From contig NZ_MWFK01000001.1 in NCBI RefSeq assembly GCF_002078175.1, forward strand, positions 2,728,001-2,792,000: a DNA stretch of 64,000 nt, given 5' to 3'. The stretch comes from Streptomyces sp. M41(2017) (lineage in GTDB: Bacteria > Actinomycetota > Actinomycetes > Streptomycetales > Streptomycetaceae). Position 1 is the stretch's first letter; each line of letters begins with the position of its first letter. The notes under the pieces were generated by a model. That model saw only the letters and a list, made by a program, of their open reading frames with translations. It was not told the origin of the DNA and did no database searches. The translations under genes and the position numbers were made by a program. Shown piece after piece: positions 25,597 to 34,159 of the stretch.

Positions 25597-26676
25597 TCAG
25601 CCGACGACGGTCCAGGTGTCGCCGCCGGCGAGCAGTGCCGCGAGGTCTCCCTTGCCGTTCTGCTCGATGGCCGCGTCCAGCTGGTCCGCCATCTGCGTGT
25701 CGTAGACCGGCCGTTCGACCGAGCGGAGCACACCGATGGGGGTGTGGTGCAGGGTGTCGGGGTCGGCGAGGCGGGACAGCGCGAACGCGGTGGTGGGGCT
25801 GGGGGAGTGGGCGTCGTGGACGAGGATCTGCGCCCGGTTGTCGTCCGTGACCGCCACGACCTTCAGGTCGCCGGTGGCGGGGTCGCGGACGACGCCCTTG
25901 GACTGGTCGGTGCCGAAGGTGATGGGCCGGCCGTGTTCGAGGCGGATGACGGCTTCCTCGGCCTGTTGCTTGTCCTTGAGGACCTCGAAGGCGCCGTCGT
26001 TGAAGATGTTGCAGTTCTGGTAGATCTCCACCAGCGCGGTGCCCGGGTGGGCGGCGGCCTGGCGCAGGACGTCGGTGAGGTGCTTGCGGTCGGAGTCGAC
26101 CGTGCGGGCCACGAACGAGGCCTCCGCGCCGATCGCCAGGGACACCGGGTTGAACGGCGCGTCGAGCGAGCCCATCGGCGTCGACTTGGTGATCTTCCCG
26201 ACCTCGGAGGTCGGCGAGTACTGCCCCTTGGTCAGGCCGTAGATCCGGTTGTTGAACAGCAGGATCTTCAGGTTCACGTTGCGGCGCAGGGCATGGATGA
26301 GGTGGTTGCCGCCGATGGACAGCGCGTCGCCGTCCCCGGTGACCACCCACACGGACAGATCCCGGCGCGAGGAGGCCAGTCCGGTGGCGATCGCGGGAGC
26401 ACGCCCGTGGATCGAGTGCATCCCGTAGGTGTTCATGTAGTACGGGAACCGCGAGGAGCAGCCGATCCCGGAGACGAAGACGATGTTCTCCTTCGCCAGC
26501 CCCAGCTCCGGCATGAACCCCTGCACGGCCGCCAGGATCGCGTAGTCACCGCAACCCGGGCACCAGCGCACCTCCTGATCGGACTTGAAGTCCTTCATGG
26601 ACTGTCTGGCCTCGGCCTTGGGGACGAGTGAAAGCGCCTCGATCGTGCCCGTGCCTTCCGTGGACGTCTCAGCCAT
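25597..26676 (-). CDS. korB: 2-oxoacid:ferredoxin oxidoreductase, beta subunit
   Basis: A 359-residue thiamine-diphosphate subunit of a 2-oxoglutarate (or other 2-oxoacid):ferredoxin oxidoreductase, which decarboxylates the oxoacid to the acyl-CoA and reduces ferredoxin. RWCPGCGDYAIL carries the CxxC pair for the Fe-S cluster with GIGCSSRFPYY, and VTGDGDALSIGGNH ... NNRIYGLTKGQ is the ThDP/Mg motif. Its start overlaps the alpha-subunit gene by 8 bp. Reduced ferredoxin from this enzyme could feed the nuo operon nearby (inference). Confidence 0.93.
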   Translation of the reverse strand: MAETSTEGTGTIEALSLVPKAEARQSMKDFKSDQEVRWCPGCGDYAILAAVQGFMPELGLAKENIVFVSGIGCSSRFPYYMNTYGMHSIHGRAPAIATGLASSRRDLSVWVVTGDGDALSIGGNHLIHALRRNVNLKILLFNNRIYGLTKGQYSPTSEVGKITKSTPMGSLDAPFNPVSLAIGAEASFVARTVDSDRKHLTDVLRQAAAHPGTALVEIYQNCNIFNDGAFEVLKDKQQAEEAVIRLEHGRPITFGTDQSKGVVRDPATGDLKVVAVTDDNRAQILVHDAHSPSPTTAFALSRLADPDTLHHTPIGVLRSVERPVYDTQMADQLDAAIEQNGKGDLAALLAGGDTWTVVG

Positions 26677-28612
26677 CGATGGCCTCCTTGAGCGCGGTGG
26701 CGAGCTGCTCAGCCTTGAACGGCATGCCGTTGACCTGGTTGTACGAGTGGGCGTCCACCAGGTACTTGGCCCGGATCAGGGTGGCGAGCTGCCCGAGGTT
26801 CATCTCCGGGATCACCACCTTGTCGTAACGCCCCAGCACCTCGCCCAGGTTGTGCGGGAAGGGGTTGAGGTGGCGCAGATGGGCCTGCGCGATGGGAACG
26901 CCCGCGGCACGCAGTCGGCGCACGGCCGCGGTGATGGGCCCGTAGGTGGAACCCCAGCCCAGGACAAGGGTGTCGGCGGCCTCGTCGGTGCCCGCGGTGG
27001 GGTCGTCGACGTCGAGGTCGGGGACCTGGATGCCGTCGATCTTGGCCTGCCGGGTGCGGACCATGAACTCGTGGTTGGCGGGATCGTAGGAGATGTTCCC
27101 GCTGCCGTCCTGCTTCTCGATCCCGCCGATCCGGTGCTCGAGCCCCGGCGTCCCCGGGACCGCCCAGGGACGGGCCAGCGTCTGCGGGTCACGCTTGTAC
27201 GGCCAGAAGACTTCGGTGCCGTCGTCCAGGGTGTGGTTCGGACCCTGCGCGAACTGGACCCGTAGATCCGGGAGTTCGTCCACCTCGGGGACCCGCCACG
27301 GCTCGCTGCCGTTGGCGAGGTAGCCGTCGGAGAGGAGCAGTACGGGCGTCCGGTAGGCCAGGGCGATCCGCGCGGCCTCCATCGCCGCGTCGAAGCAGTC
27401 GGCCGGCGTCATGGGCGCGACGATCGGGACCGGGGCCTCGCCGTTGCGGCCGTACATCGCCTGCAACAGGTCGGCCTGCTCCGTCTTGGTCGGCAGACCC
27501 GTGGACGGCCCACCCCGCTGGATGTCGATGACCAGCAACGGCAGTTCGAGCGAGACGGCCAGCCCGATCGTCTCCGACTTCAGCGCCACACCCGGCCCCG
27601 ACGTCGTCGTGACCGCCAGCGAACCACCGAAGGCGGCCCCCAACGCGGCCCCGATCCCCGCGATCTCGTCCTCCGCCTGGAACGTGCGCACCCCGAAATT
27701 CTTGTGCCGGCTCAACTCATGCAGGATGTCCGAAGCCGGAGTGATCGGATACGAACCCAGATACAACGGCAGATCCGCCTGCCGGGACGCCGCGATCAGA
27801 CCGTACGACAGCGCCAGATTCCCCGAGATGTTGCGGTACGTACCCGTCGGGAACGTCTGCGCCGCCGGAGCCACCTCGTAGGAGACCGCGAAATCCTCCG
27901 TCGTCTCCCCGAAATTCCAACCCGCCCTGAACGCCGCCAGGTTCGCCGCCGCGATCTCAGGCTTCTTCGCGAACTTCGCCGCCAGGAACTTCTCCGTACC
28001 CTCCGTCGGCCGGTTGTACATCCACGACAACAACCCCAGCGCGAACATGTTCTTGCTCCGCTCGGCCTCCTTGCGCGAGAGGTCGAACTCCTTCAGCGCC
28101 TCCACCGTCATCGTCGTCAACGGCACCGGATGCACGCTGTACCCATCGAGCGAACCGTCCTCCAGCGGACTGGTCGCATACCCGACCTTCTGCATCGCCC
28201 GCTTCGTGAACTCGTCCGTGTTCACGATGATCTCCGCACCCCGTGGCACATCCGCCATGTTCGCCTTCAACGCGGCCGGATTCATCGCCACCAGCACATT
28301 CGGCGCGTCACCCGGGGTGAGGATGTCGTGGTCGGCGAAGTGCAGTTGAAAAGAAGAAACGCCCGGCAGGGTTCCTGCGGGCGCGCGAATCTCGGCCGGG
28401 AAGTTCGGCAGCGTCGAGAGGTCGTTGCCGAACGAGGCCGTCTCCGAAGTGAAACGGTCACCGGTGAGCTGCATCCCGTCACCCGAGTCCCCCGCGAACC
28501 GGATGATGACCCGGTCGAGCCGGCGGACGTCCTTCGTCCCCACCGGTTTGCGCTGTTCTCCCACGAGGGCTTCGTCGGCCTGCTCCGTTGGGCTACTGAC
28601 CTGGCTCGTCAC
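26669..28612 (-). CDS. korA: 2-oxoacid:ferredoxin oxidoreductase, fused gamma-alpha subunit
   Basis: A 647-residue subunit in which the gamma domain (RVIIRFAGDSGDGMQLTGDR, about 30-220) is fused ahead of the pyrimidine-binding alpha domain (YPITPASDILHEL, about 250-650; TTTSGPGVALKSE, QRGGPSTGLPTKTEQADLL). The CoA/oxoacid loop is intact. I chose the GTG at 28612, with a full AGGAGGT site, over the open frame reaching 28828. First gene of the korAB operon. The gap upstream to the response regulator contains a perfect 15-bp palindrome. Confidence 0.93.
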   Translation of the reverse strand: MTSQVSSPTEQADEALVGEQRKPVGTKDVRRLDRVIIRFAGDSGDGMQLTGDRFTSETASFGNDLSTLPNFPAEIRAPAGTLPGVSSFQLHFADHDILTPGDAPNVLVAMNPAALKANMADVPRGAEIIVNTDEFTKRAMQKVGYATSPLEDGSLDGYSVHPVPLTTMTVEALKEFDLSRKEAERSKNMFALGLLSWMYNRPTEGTEKFLAAKFAKKPEIAAANLAAFRAGWNFGETTEDFAVSYEVAPAAQTFPTGTYRNISGNLALSYGLIAASRQADLPLYLGSYPITPASDILHELSRHKNFGVRTFQAEDEIAGIGAALGAAFGGSLAVTTTSGPGVALKSETIGLAVSLELPLLVIDIQRGGPSTGLPTKTEQADLLQAMYGRNGEAPVPIVAPMTPADCFDAAMEAARIALAYRTPVLLLSDGYLANGSEPWRVPEVDELPDLRVQFAQGPNHTLDDGTEVFWPYKRDPQTLARPWAVPGTPGLEHRIGGIEKQDGSGNISYDPANHEFMVRTRQAKIDGIQVPDLDVDDPTAGTDEAADTLVLGWGSTYGPITAAVRRLRAAGVPIAQAHLRHLNPFPHNLGEVLGRYDKVVIPEMNLGQLATLIRAKYLVDAHSYNQVNGMPFKAEQLATALKEAIDG

Positions 28613-28828
28613 TGAACTGGACCTCCTTTGAGGCGGCTGTCCGGGCGGGGTCCTGCCGTAGACCCTTCCCTTTTCAACCCTACGTCCGTAAGGGTCGCCT
28701 TCCTTCGGCCATTCGCATGATGGACACCATTTTGAGACGGCCTGACGCCCTGACTTGTCATGATTTCCCCGCCCTCGGTTCTCTCCCCGAACGACGCTCC
28801 CGGTCTGCCTCCTGGTTCTGTCCGACAA

Positions 28829-28843
28829 CTGACACAGTGTCAG
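28829..28843. promoter_or_regulatory. Perfect 15-bp palindrome upstream of korA
   Basis: CTGACACAGTGTCAG, symmetric about its central A, lies four bases past the response-regulator stop and about 215 bp before korA. It looks like a dimeric repressor operator for the korAB promoter. The gap 28613-28847 is otherwise a gene-free leader. Confidence 0.55.
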
Positions 28844-28847
28844 ATGG

Positions 28848-29507
28848 TCAGGAGTTCAGATAGGTCAGAACGGCCAGAACACGCCGGTGGTCCCCGTCGC
28901 TCGGGGACAGGCCGAGCTTCAGGAAGATGTTGCTGACGTGCTTCTCGACCGCCCCGTCGCTCACCACCAGCTGGCGCGCGACGGCGGAGTTGGTCCGGCC
29001 CTCGGCCATCAGCCCCAGCACTTCCCGCTCCCGCGGCGTCAGTCCGGCCAGCACGTCCTGCTTGCGGCTGCGGCCCAGCAACTGCGCCACGACCTCCGGG
29101 TCGAGTGCGGTACCCCCCTGGGCCACCCGCACCACGGCGTCCACGAACTCGCGCACCTCGGCGACCCGGTCCTTGAGCAGATAACCGACGCCACGACTGG
29201 AACCGGCCAGCAGTTCGGTGGCGTACCGCTCCTCCACGTACTGTGACAACACGAGCACACCGAGTCCGGGATGCGCCTTGCGCAGCTGCACGGCCGCCCG
29301 CACGCCCTCGTCGGTGTGCGTCGGCGGCATCCGTACGTCGGCCACCACGACGTCCGGCAGCGCGCCCTGCGCCGCGAACTCCGCCATGGTCTTGATCAGC
29401 GCCTCGCCGTCCCCGACCCCCGCCACCACGTCGTGCCCCCGGTCGGTCAGCAACCGGGTCAGGCCCTCCCTGAGCAGCACTGAATCCTCGGCGATGACGA
29501 CCCGCAC
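28848..29507 (-). CDS. NarL/LuxR-family response regulator
   Basis: A 219-residue two-component response regulator. The receiver domain has the acidic pair in [14 protein letters not shown], the phospho-acceptor Asp in [10 protein letters not shown] (near residue 56) and Lys in YLLKDR. The C-terminal LuxR helix-turn-helix is [18 protein letters not shown] ... [15 protein letters not shown] chose the GTG at 29507 preceded by GGAGGACAGG; a GTG at 29519 is possible. It lies downstream of two tandem sensor kinases on the same strand and presumably serves both. It is also immediately upstream of korAB, so it may control those genes. Confidence 0.9.
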   Translation of the reverse strand: MRVVIAEDSVLLREGLTRLLTDRGHDVVAGVGDGEALIKTMAEFAAQGALPDVVVADVRMPPTHTDEGVRAAVQLRKAHPGLGVLVLSQYVEERYATELLAGSSRGVGYLLKDRVAEVREFVDAVVRVAQGGTALDPEVVAQLLGRSRKQDVLAGLTPREREVLGLMAEGRTNSAVARQLVVSDGAVEKHVSNIFLKLGLSPSDGDHRRVLAVLTYLNS

Positions 29508-29865
29508 CCTGTCCTCCACGATTCTTCGGCCCCCCAGAGCCCGCCCCGGGCCGTCCCCGGACCCGCCGGGTTCGTCCCCGCTCGTACGACAGCGTTCGTA
29601 CGACTGACCCCAGCATTCCAGCATTCCGATCGGGGCGCGCCCGGGCGGCGTGAATACGCCAGGGGTCTGTGGAGGTGTGGTTCCGGAGGGGGGTGGAGGG
29701 TGATGCAGCAGACCGGCCGGCGGTTCCGGACGGCTGGGTCGCGCGCCGGTCCGGTGGTGCCGGAGCGTACGCGCGGGTGTGGCGGGGCCTCTCGGCCCCG
29801 CCCGGTCGGTCGGTCCCGCCGGGCCGTGACCGCCCCGTGGTGGGGCGGCGGCCCGCAGGGGCGGT
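29508..29865 (-). other. Gap between the first sensor kinase and its response regulator
   Basis: No gene seen. A small hairpin CCGCCCC-GTGGT-GGGGCGG at 29830-29848, just after the kinase stop, could attenuate read-through into the regulator gene. A short run GTACGACAGCGTTCGTACGA near 29584-29603 is also partly self-complementary and could mark the regulator's own promoter. Confidence 0.4.
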
Positions 29866-31221
29866 TCAGCCCCGCCAGGGCAGTTCCGCCGTGATCCGCG
29901 TCGGGCCGGCCACCGGCGAGTCCACGACGAGGATCCCGTCGACCGCGTCGAGCCGTTCCGCGAGTCCCGCGAGGCCCGAACCCGAGGAGGCGTCGGCCCC
30001 GCCCACTCCGTTGTCCACGACCTGGAGCATCAGCCGGTTCTCGACCCGCCACACGTCCACGCTCGCCCGGGTCGCCCGGGAGTGCTTGCTGATGTTCTGG
30101 AGCAGTTCGGAGACGGTGAAGTAGGCGATGCCCTCGATGGCGGGCATCGGCCTGGACGGCAGGTCGACCTCCACCCGCACCGGCACCGTGCACCGCGAGG
30201 CCACGGAGGACAGTGCGGCGTCGAGGCCCCGGTCGGTCAGCACCGCCGGGTGGATGCCGCGCGCGAGGTCCCGCAGCTCCTGGAGGGCCGTCTTCACCTC
30301 ACCGTGCGCCGCGCCCACCATCCGCGCGGCGGCCTCCGGGTCCTCGGTCAGCTTCTCCTTGGCGAGCCCCAGGTCCATCGCCAGCGCGACGAGCCGGGCC
30401 TGCGCCCCGTCGTGCAGATCGCGTTCGATGCGCCGCAGGTCGGCCGCCGCGGTGTCGACGACCGCCCCCCGGTCGGACTCCAGCTCCACCACACGGGTCG
30501 CCAGCCGCGACGGGCCGAGCAGCCCGCGCACCATCAGCCGGTCCACGCTCGTCAGCGCCCGCACGATCCACGGGGTCGCCATCGTGAACAGCAGCCCGAG
30601 CAGCGCGGTCATCGTGATCTCGAACGGGTTGTCCAGGTACACGGAGTGCGTACCGTCGCCGTACAGCTGGAGGCCGCCCTGGCCCGCGTACATCGGGAAG
30701 ACCCAGAACCACAGCGGATACGTGAGCAGCGCCCACCCGTACAACCAGAAGCTCAGCGCCACCGTGAAGGAGAACACCGCCCACGGGAACTGGACCACCG
30801 CGTACAGCAGGTGCCGCCACGAGGCACCGCTCCTGAGCACCGCGCCCATCCACGCCATCGGGCCCTGCTTGCGCACCCGCAGCGGCTCGGGGTCGGCCAC
30901 CTCGACATCCAGCAGCCCGCGTGCCCGCGCCCGCTCCAGCGAGCCGAAGCCGCGGCAGCCGGCCAGCGCGGCGGCGAGCACCGGGACGCCCAGGAAGGTG
31001 ATGAGCAGACCCGCGCCCAGCGACACCATGGTGACGGCGAACGTGAACATGAGGATGCCGAGCGGCAGACCCAGCATCACGTAGCCGAACTCCCGCCAGC
31101 TGCGGGCCTCGATCGGTGCCCGGAGCGGGGCCGGAAGCCGGTGTCGCCGCTCGCCGGCACCCGCCCCGTCGAATCCGGGCCCGCTCCGGTGCCCGTATCC
31201 GTTTCCGTACTCCGTGGCCAT
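29866..31221 (-). CDS. Membrane sensor histidine kinase (HisKA_3), first of two
   Basis: A 451-residue NarX/DesK-type kinase. The N-terminal 230 residues carry a four-helix sensor domain ([78 protein letters not shown]). The dimerisation/phosphoacceptor helix is [20 protein letters not shown] with the conserved His, and the ATPase domain ends with [20 protein letters not shown]. The ATG at 31221 marks the start; the long open frame upstream lies in non-coding sequence. It is homologous over most of its length to the next kinase gene. Confidence 0.9.
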   Translation of the reverse strand: MATEYGNGYGHRSGPGFDGAGAGERRHRLPAPLRAPIEARSWREFGYVMLGLPLGILMFTFAVTMVSLGAGLLITFLGVPVLAAALAGCRGFGSLERARARGLLDVEVADPEPLRVRKQGPMAWMGAVLRSGASWRHLLYAVVQFPWAVFSFTVALSFWLYGWALLTYPLWFWVFPMYAGQGGLQLYGDGTHSVYLDNPFEITMTALLGLLFTMATPWIVRALTSVDRLMVRGLLGPSRLATRVVELESDRGAVVDTAAADLRRIERDLHDGAQARLVALAMDLGLAKEKLTEDPEAAARMVGAAHGEVKTALQELRDLARGIHPAVLTDRGLDAALSSVASRCTVPVRVEVDLPSRPMPAIEGIAYFTVSELLQNISKHSRATRASVDVWRVENRLMLQVVDNGVGGADASSGSGLAGLAERLDAVDGILVVDSPVAGPTRITAELPWRG

Positions 31222-31469
31222 CGGTCCGTCCGTTTCTCTCGTCGCGTCCTGCGCCTCGACTCGTTCCGCGCGTCGGCTCGTACCCCTACTCTGCTGTCCG
31301 CGCGGCCCGCGGACCATGGAGCGGGTCGGCGTCTCGGCCCGGGGGTTTTCCCTACCTATGGCCACCCGCCCCTCCGGTACCGGCCGGACGCCGGTCCCTC
31401 CAGCACCGGACCCGCGGCCGGTCCTCCCGTACGCGGGACCTACGGCCGCCTCCCCGTACCGGCCGGACG

Positions 31470-31506
31470 CCGAAGGCCGCACGGTGGTTCACCGTGCGGC
31501 CTTCGG
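31470..31506 (-). terminator. Terminator after the second sensor kinase
   Basis: Perfect 17-bp arms (CCGAAGGCCGCACGGTG and complement) with a 3-nt loop, 31 bp past the stop of the distal kinase gene. It separates the two kinase genes; the remainder of the gap 31222-31536 contains no gene and should carry the promoter of the downstream kinase. Confidence 0.8.
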
Positions 31507-31536
31507 TCCGGGGCGCGTACGTGCCGTTGCCCCTCG

Positions 31537-32736
31537 TTATCGTGCGGGCCCGTCCTCGCGTGCCCGCCACGGGAGTTCGGCCGTGACGACCGTCGGGCCG
31601 CCCTCCGGCGAGTCGACGACGAACAGGCCGTCCACCGCCCCCAGCCGGTCGGCGAGCCCCGCCATGCCCGTGCCGCCGTCGAGGCCCGCGCCGCCGTGGC
31701 CGTCGTCGCTGACCTGGATGAGCAGACGGTCGTCCGACCGCCAGACGTCGACGGACGCCGAGCGCGCACCACTGTGCTTGCTGACGTTCTGGAGCAGCTC
31801 GGAGACGGTGAAGTAGGCGATGCCCTCGATGGCCGCCGCCGGCCGCGCCTCCAGGTCGGCCGTCACCTTCACCGGCACCGTGCACCGCGAGGCCACGGAG
31901 GACAGGGCCGCGTCCAGACCCCGGTCCGTGAGGACCGCCGGGTGGATACCGCGGGCCAGATCGCGCAGCTCCTGCAGAGCGAGCTTCACCTCGCCGTGCG
32001 CCTCGTCGACCATCACGGCCGCCGCGTCGGGATCCTCCAGCAGCTTCTCCTTGGCCAGACCGAGTCCCATCGCCAGCGCGACGAGCCGGGCCTGTGCCCC
32101 GTCGTGCAGATCGCGTTCGATGCGCCGCAGATCGGCGGCCGCCGCGTCCACCACCACTCCGCGGTCGGACTCCAGCTCGGCGATGCGCTTCTCCAGCGCG
32201 TCGTCGGGCGACAGCAGTCCGCGCACCAGCGCCCGGTCCACGTTCGTCAGCCCCCGTGCCAGGAACGGCAGCACCGGCCACAGCACGAACAGCGACACCA
32301 GCGTGATGGTGAAGGTGGCGATGCCCCACGGCAGCCTTATGAAGTCGTAGAGCGTGGCCCGCCAGGCCACCGGGTCCTTCAGGCTCGACCACAGCCAGCC
32401 GAAGAGACCGGTGCGCCGCACCGGCAGCGGGCTCGGCTCGTCGATCCGCAGCCCCAACAGCCGCCGTGCCCGCGCCCGCTCCGCCTTGCCCAACTGCCGC
32501 GAACCGCGCAGTCCGCCCGCGAGCAGCGGCAGCCCGATCACCGTGACCGCCAGCCCGGCACCGGTGGCCAGCATCGTCACCACGTACACGAAGCCGACGA
32601 GCGAGGCCGGCAGGTTCAGCAGGAGATGCGCGATCTCCTTCCAGGTCTGCCGGTCCAGGGCGAAGCGCGCGGGAGGCAGCCGGTCGCCGTCGGACGGTCC
32701 GTCCGACGGACCGGTGGGCGTGATGCGTTCGGTCAT
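31537..32736 (-). CDS. Membrane sensor histidine kinase (HisKA_3), second of two
   Basis: A 399-residue kinase with the same plan as its neighbour: a sensor domain with four membrane helices (LLLNLPASLVGFVYVVTMLA, GAGLAVTVIGLPLLAGGL, GIATFTITLVSLFVLWPVLP), the identical phosphoacceptor core [20 protein letters not shown], and an ATPase domain ending DDGHGGAGLDGGTGMAGLA. The catalytic halves are nearly identical, so this is a tandem duplication in which the sensor halves have diverged. No second response regulator is present. Confidence 0.9.
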   Translation of the reverse strand: MTERITPTGPSDGPSDGDRLPPARFALDRQTWKEIAHLLLNLPASLVGFVYVVTMLATGAGLAVTVIGLPLLAGGLRGSRQLGKAERARARRLLGLRIDEPSPLPVRRTGLFGWLWSSLKDPVAWRATLYDFIRLPWGIATFTITLVSLFVLWPVLPFLARGLTNVDRALVRGLLSPDDALEKRIAELESDRGVVVDAAAADLRRIERDLHDGAQARLVALAMGLGLAKEKLLEDPDAAAVMVDEAHGEVKLALQELRDLARGIHPAVLTDRGLDAALSSVASRCTVPVKVTADLEARPAAAIEGIAYFTVSELLQNVSKHSGARSASVDVWRSDDRLLIQVSDDGHGGAGLDGGTGMAGLADRLGAVDGLFVVDSPEGGPTVVTAELPWRAREDGPAR

Positions 32737-33041
32737 ATCCGCTAGCCTGCCCGGCGGCGCGCCGCCGCGCCATGAGGTGGGCCGCCGCGATGCACTGGGG
32801 ATAACCCCACCCTCAGGGGTGACGGCGGGGCGGGACGCGCGAGGCCGGCGGGGAGCCGTTCACACCATGAGACGTGAACGCGTGCCCGGTGGTCGGGGGA
32901 TGGCCGAGGTGTGACGGGCTGCTTACGCTCTCTTTAGCAGGCCCTAGACTCCCGTCCGTACAGATCGTCGAACACGGCGCATCACCGACTGCGCGACGGC
33001 GCACGGCGGGGCGCAACGAGGTCAGGGAGTGAGGGGCTGAC
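32737..33041. other. Divergent promoter region, kinase / nuo operon
   Basis: No gene. TTTAGCAGGCCCTAGACT near 32932 is the most A+T-rich stretch and suits the nuo promoter. AGGGAGTGAGGGG at 33022 precedes the nuoA GTG. Confidence 0.45.
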
Positions 33042-33455
33042 GTGCCGGAACCGACCGTTGTCACGGCGACCGGGTCCGTCGTCGCGGCGGACTACTTCCA
33101 GTCGTACTCGGTCGTCGGACTGCTCGCCGTCGTCGGCGTGCTCTTCGTCGCCGTCGCGTTCGGGGCCGGCCGCCTGCTGCGGCCCGTGGTCCCCACCCCC
33201 GAGAAACTCCTGACGTACGAGTGCGGCGTCGACCCCGTCGGCGAGGGCTGGGCCCACACCCAGGTCCGCTACTACGTGTACGCGTTCCTCTACGTCATCT
33301 TCGCCGTCGACTCGATCTTCCTGTTCCCCTGGGCCACGGTCTTCGCCGCTCCCGGCTACGGCGCCGCCACGCTCGTCGAGATGTTCATCTTCCTCGGCTT
33401 CCTCGCCGTGGGCCTGCTGTACGCATACAAGAAGGGCGTCCTCACATGGACGTGA
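33042..33455 (+). CDS. nuoA: NADH-quinone oxidoreductase subunit A
   Basis: A 137-residue subunit of the complex I membrane arm with three transmembrane helices. The conserved loop [20 protein letters not shown], which reaches the quinone site, is present, and [20 protein letters not shown] is the third helix. GTG start after GAGGGG. First gene of a ten-gene nuo operon without nuoD, E, F and G; the last 10 bp overlap nuoB. Confidence 0.93.
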   Translation: MPEPTVVTATGSVVAADYFQSYSVVGLLAVVGVLFVAVAFGAGRLLRPVVPTPEKLLTYECGVDPVGEGWAHTQVRYYVYAFLYVIFAVDSIFLFPWATVFAAPGYGAATLVEMFIFLGFLAVGLLYAYKKGVLTWT

Positions 33456-34159
33456 CCCCCTCCGCCCCGGAACCGGTCCTGCTGCCCGAGCCCAAGCGGC
33501 TCGGCGCGCTCGCCCGGCTCGCCCCCGAGCCGATGAAGGTGGTCCTCAACTGGGGCCGCCGCTACTCGCTCTGGGTCTTCAACTTCGGCCTCGCCTGCTG
33601 CGCGATCGAGTTCATCGCCGCGTCGATGGCCCGGCACGACTTCATCCGGCTCGGCGTCATCCCCTTCGCGCCCGGCCCCCGCCAGGCGGACCTGATGGTG
33701 GTGTCCGGCACGGTCACCGACAAGATGGCCCCCGCCGTCAAGCGCCTGTACGAGCAGATGCCCGAGCCGAAGTACGTCATCTCCTTCGGCGCCTGCTCCA
33801 ACTGCGGCGGTCCCTACTGGGACTCCTACTCCGTCACCAAGGGCGTCGACCAGATCATCCCCGTCGACGTGTACGTCCCCGGGTGCCCGCCCCGCCCCGA
33901 GGCGCTGCTCCAGGGCATCCTCAAGCTCCAGGAGAAGATCGCCCGGGAGTCGCTGGGGGAGCGGTACGGCACGGCCCGGCCGTCCGCCGCCGCCCTGCAG
34001 AGCGGCCTGGTGAAGCCCCCCGTCCCCGCGAGCGCGGCGCCGCAGCCGCCCGAGGCGGAGGAGGGCCGTACCTCCTCACCGGCCCAAGAGGCGTCACCGT
34101 CCGCGACCGATGCTCCCGCTCCCGATCCCGCTCCCCGTTCGGGCGAGGAGGACCGATGA
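33446..34159 (+). CDS. nuoB: NADH-quinone oxidoreductase subunit B
   Basis: A 237-residue subunit carrying the terminal N2 [4Fe-4S] cluster that passes electrons to quinone. All four ligands are visible: the adjacent pair in LACCAIEF (near 50-51), GACSNCGG (near 116) and GCPPRP (near 147). The catalytic core ends near residue 180; the last 55 residues are a Pro/Ala/Glu-rich tail not seen in ordinary NuoB. The ATG lies within the end of nuoA (10-bp overlap) and the stop overlaps nuoC. Confidence 0.94.
   Translation: MDVTPSAPEPVLLPEPKRLGALARLAPEPMKVVLNWGRRYSLWVFNFGLACCAIEFIAASMARHDFIRLGVIPFAPGPRQADLMVVSGTVTDKMAPAVKRLYEQMPEPKYVISFGACSNCGGPYWDSYSVTKGVDQIIPVDVYVPGCPPRPEALLQGILKLQEKIARESLGERYGTARPSAAALQSGLVKPPVPASAAPQPPEAEEGRTSSPAQEASPSATDAPAPDPAPRSGEEDR

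Noticed and set aside
28613..28828. N-terminal extension of korA by 72 codons
   Set aside because: The extension has no ribosome site and Arg/Gly-rich sequence, whereas the GTG at 28612 follows a perfect AGGAGGT.
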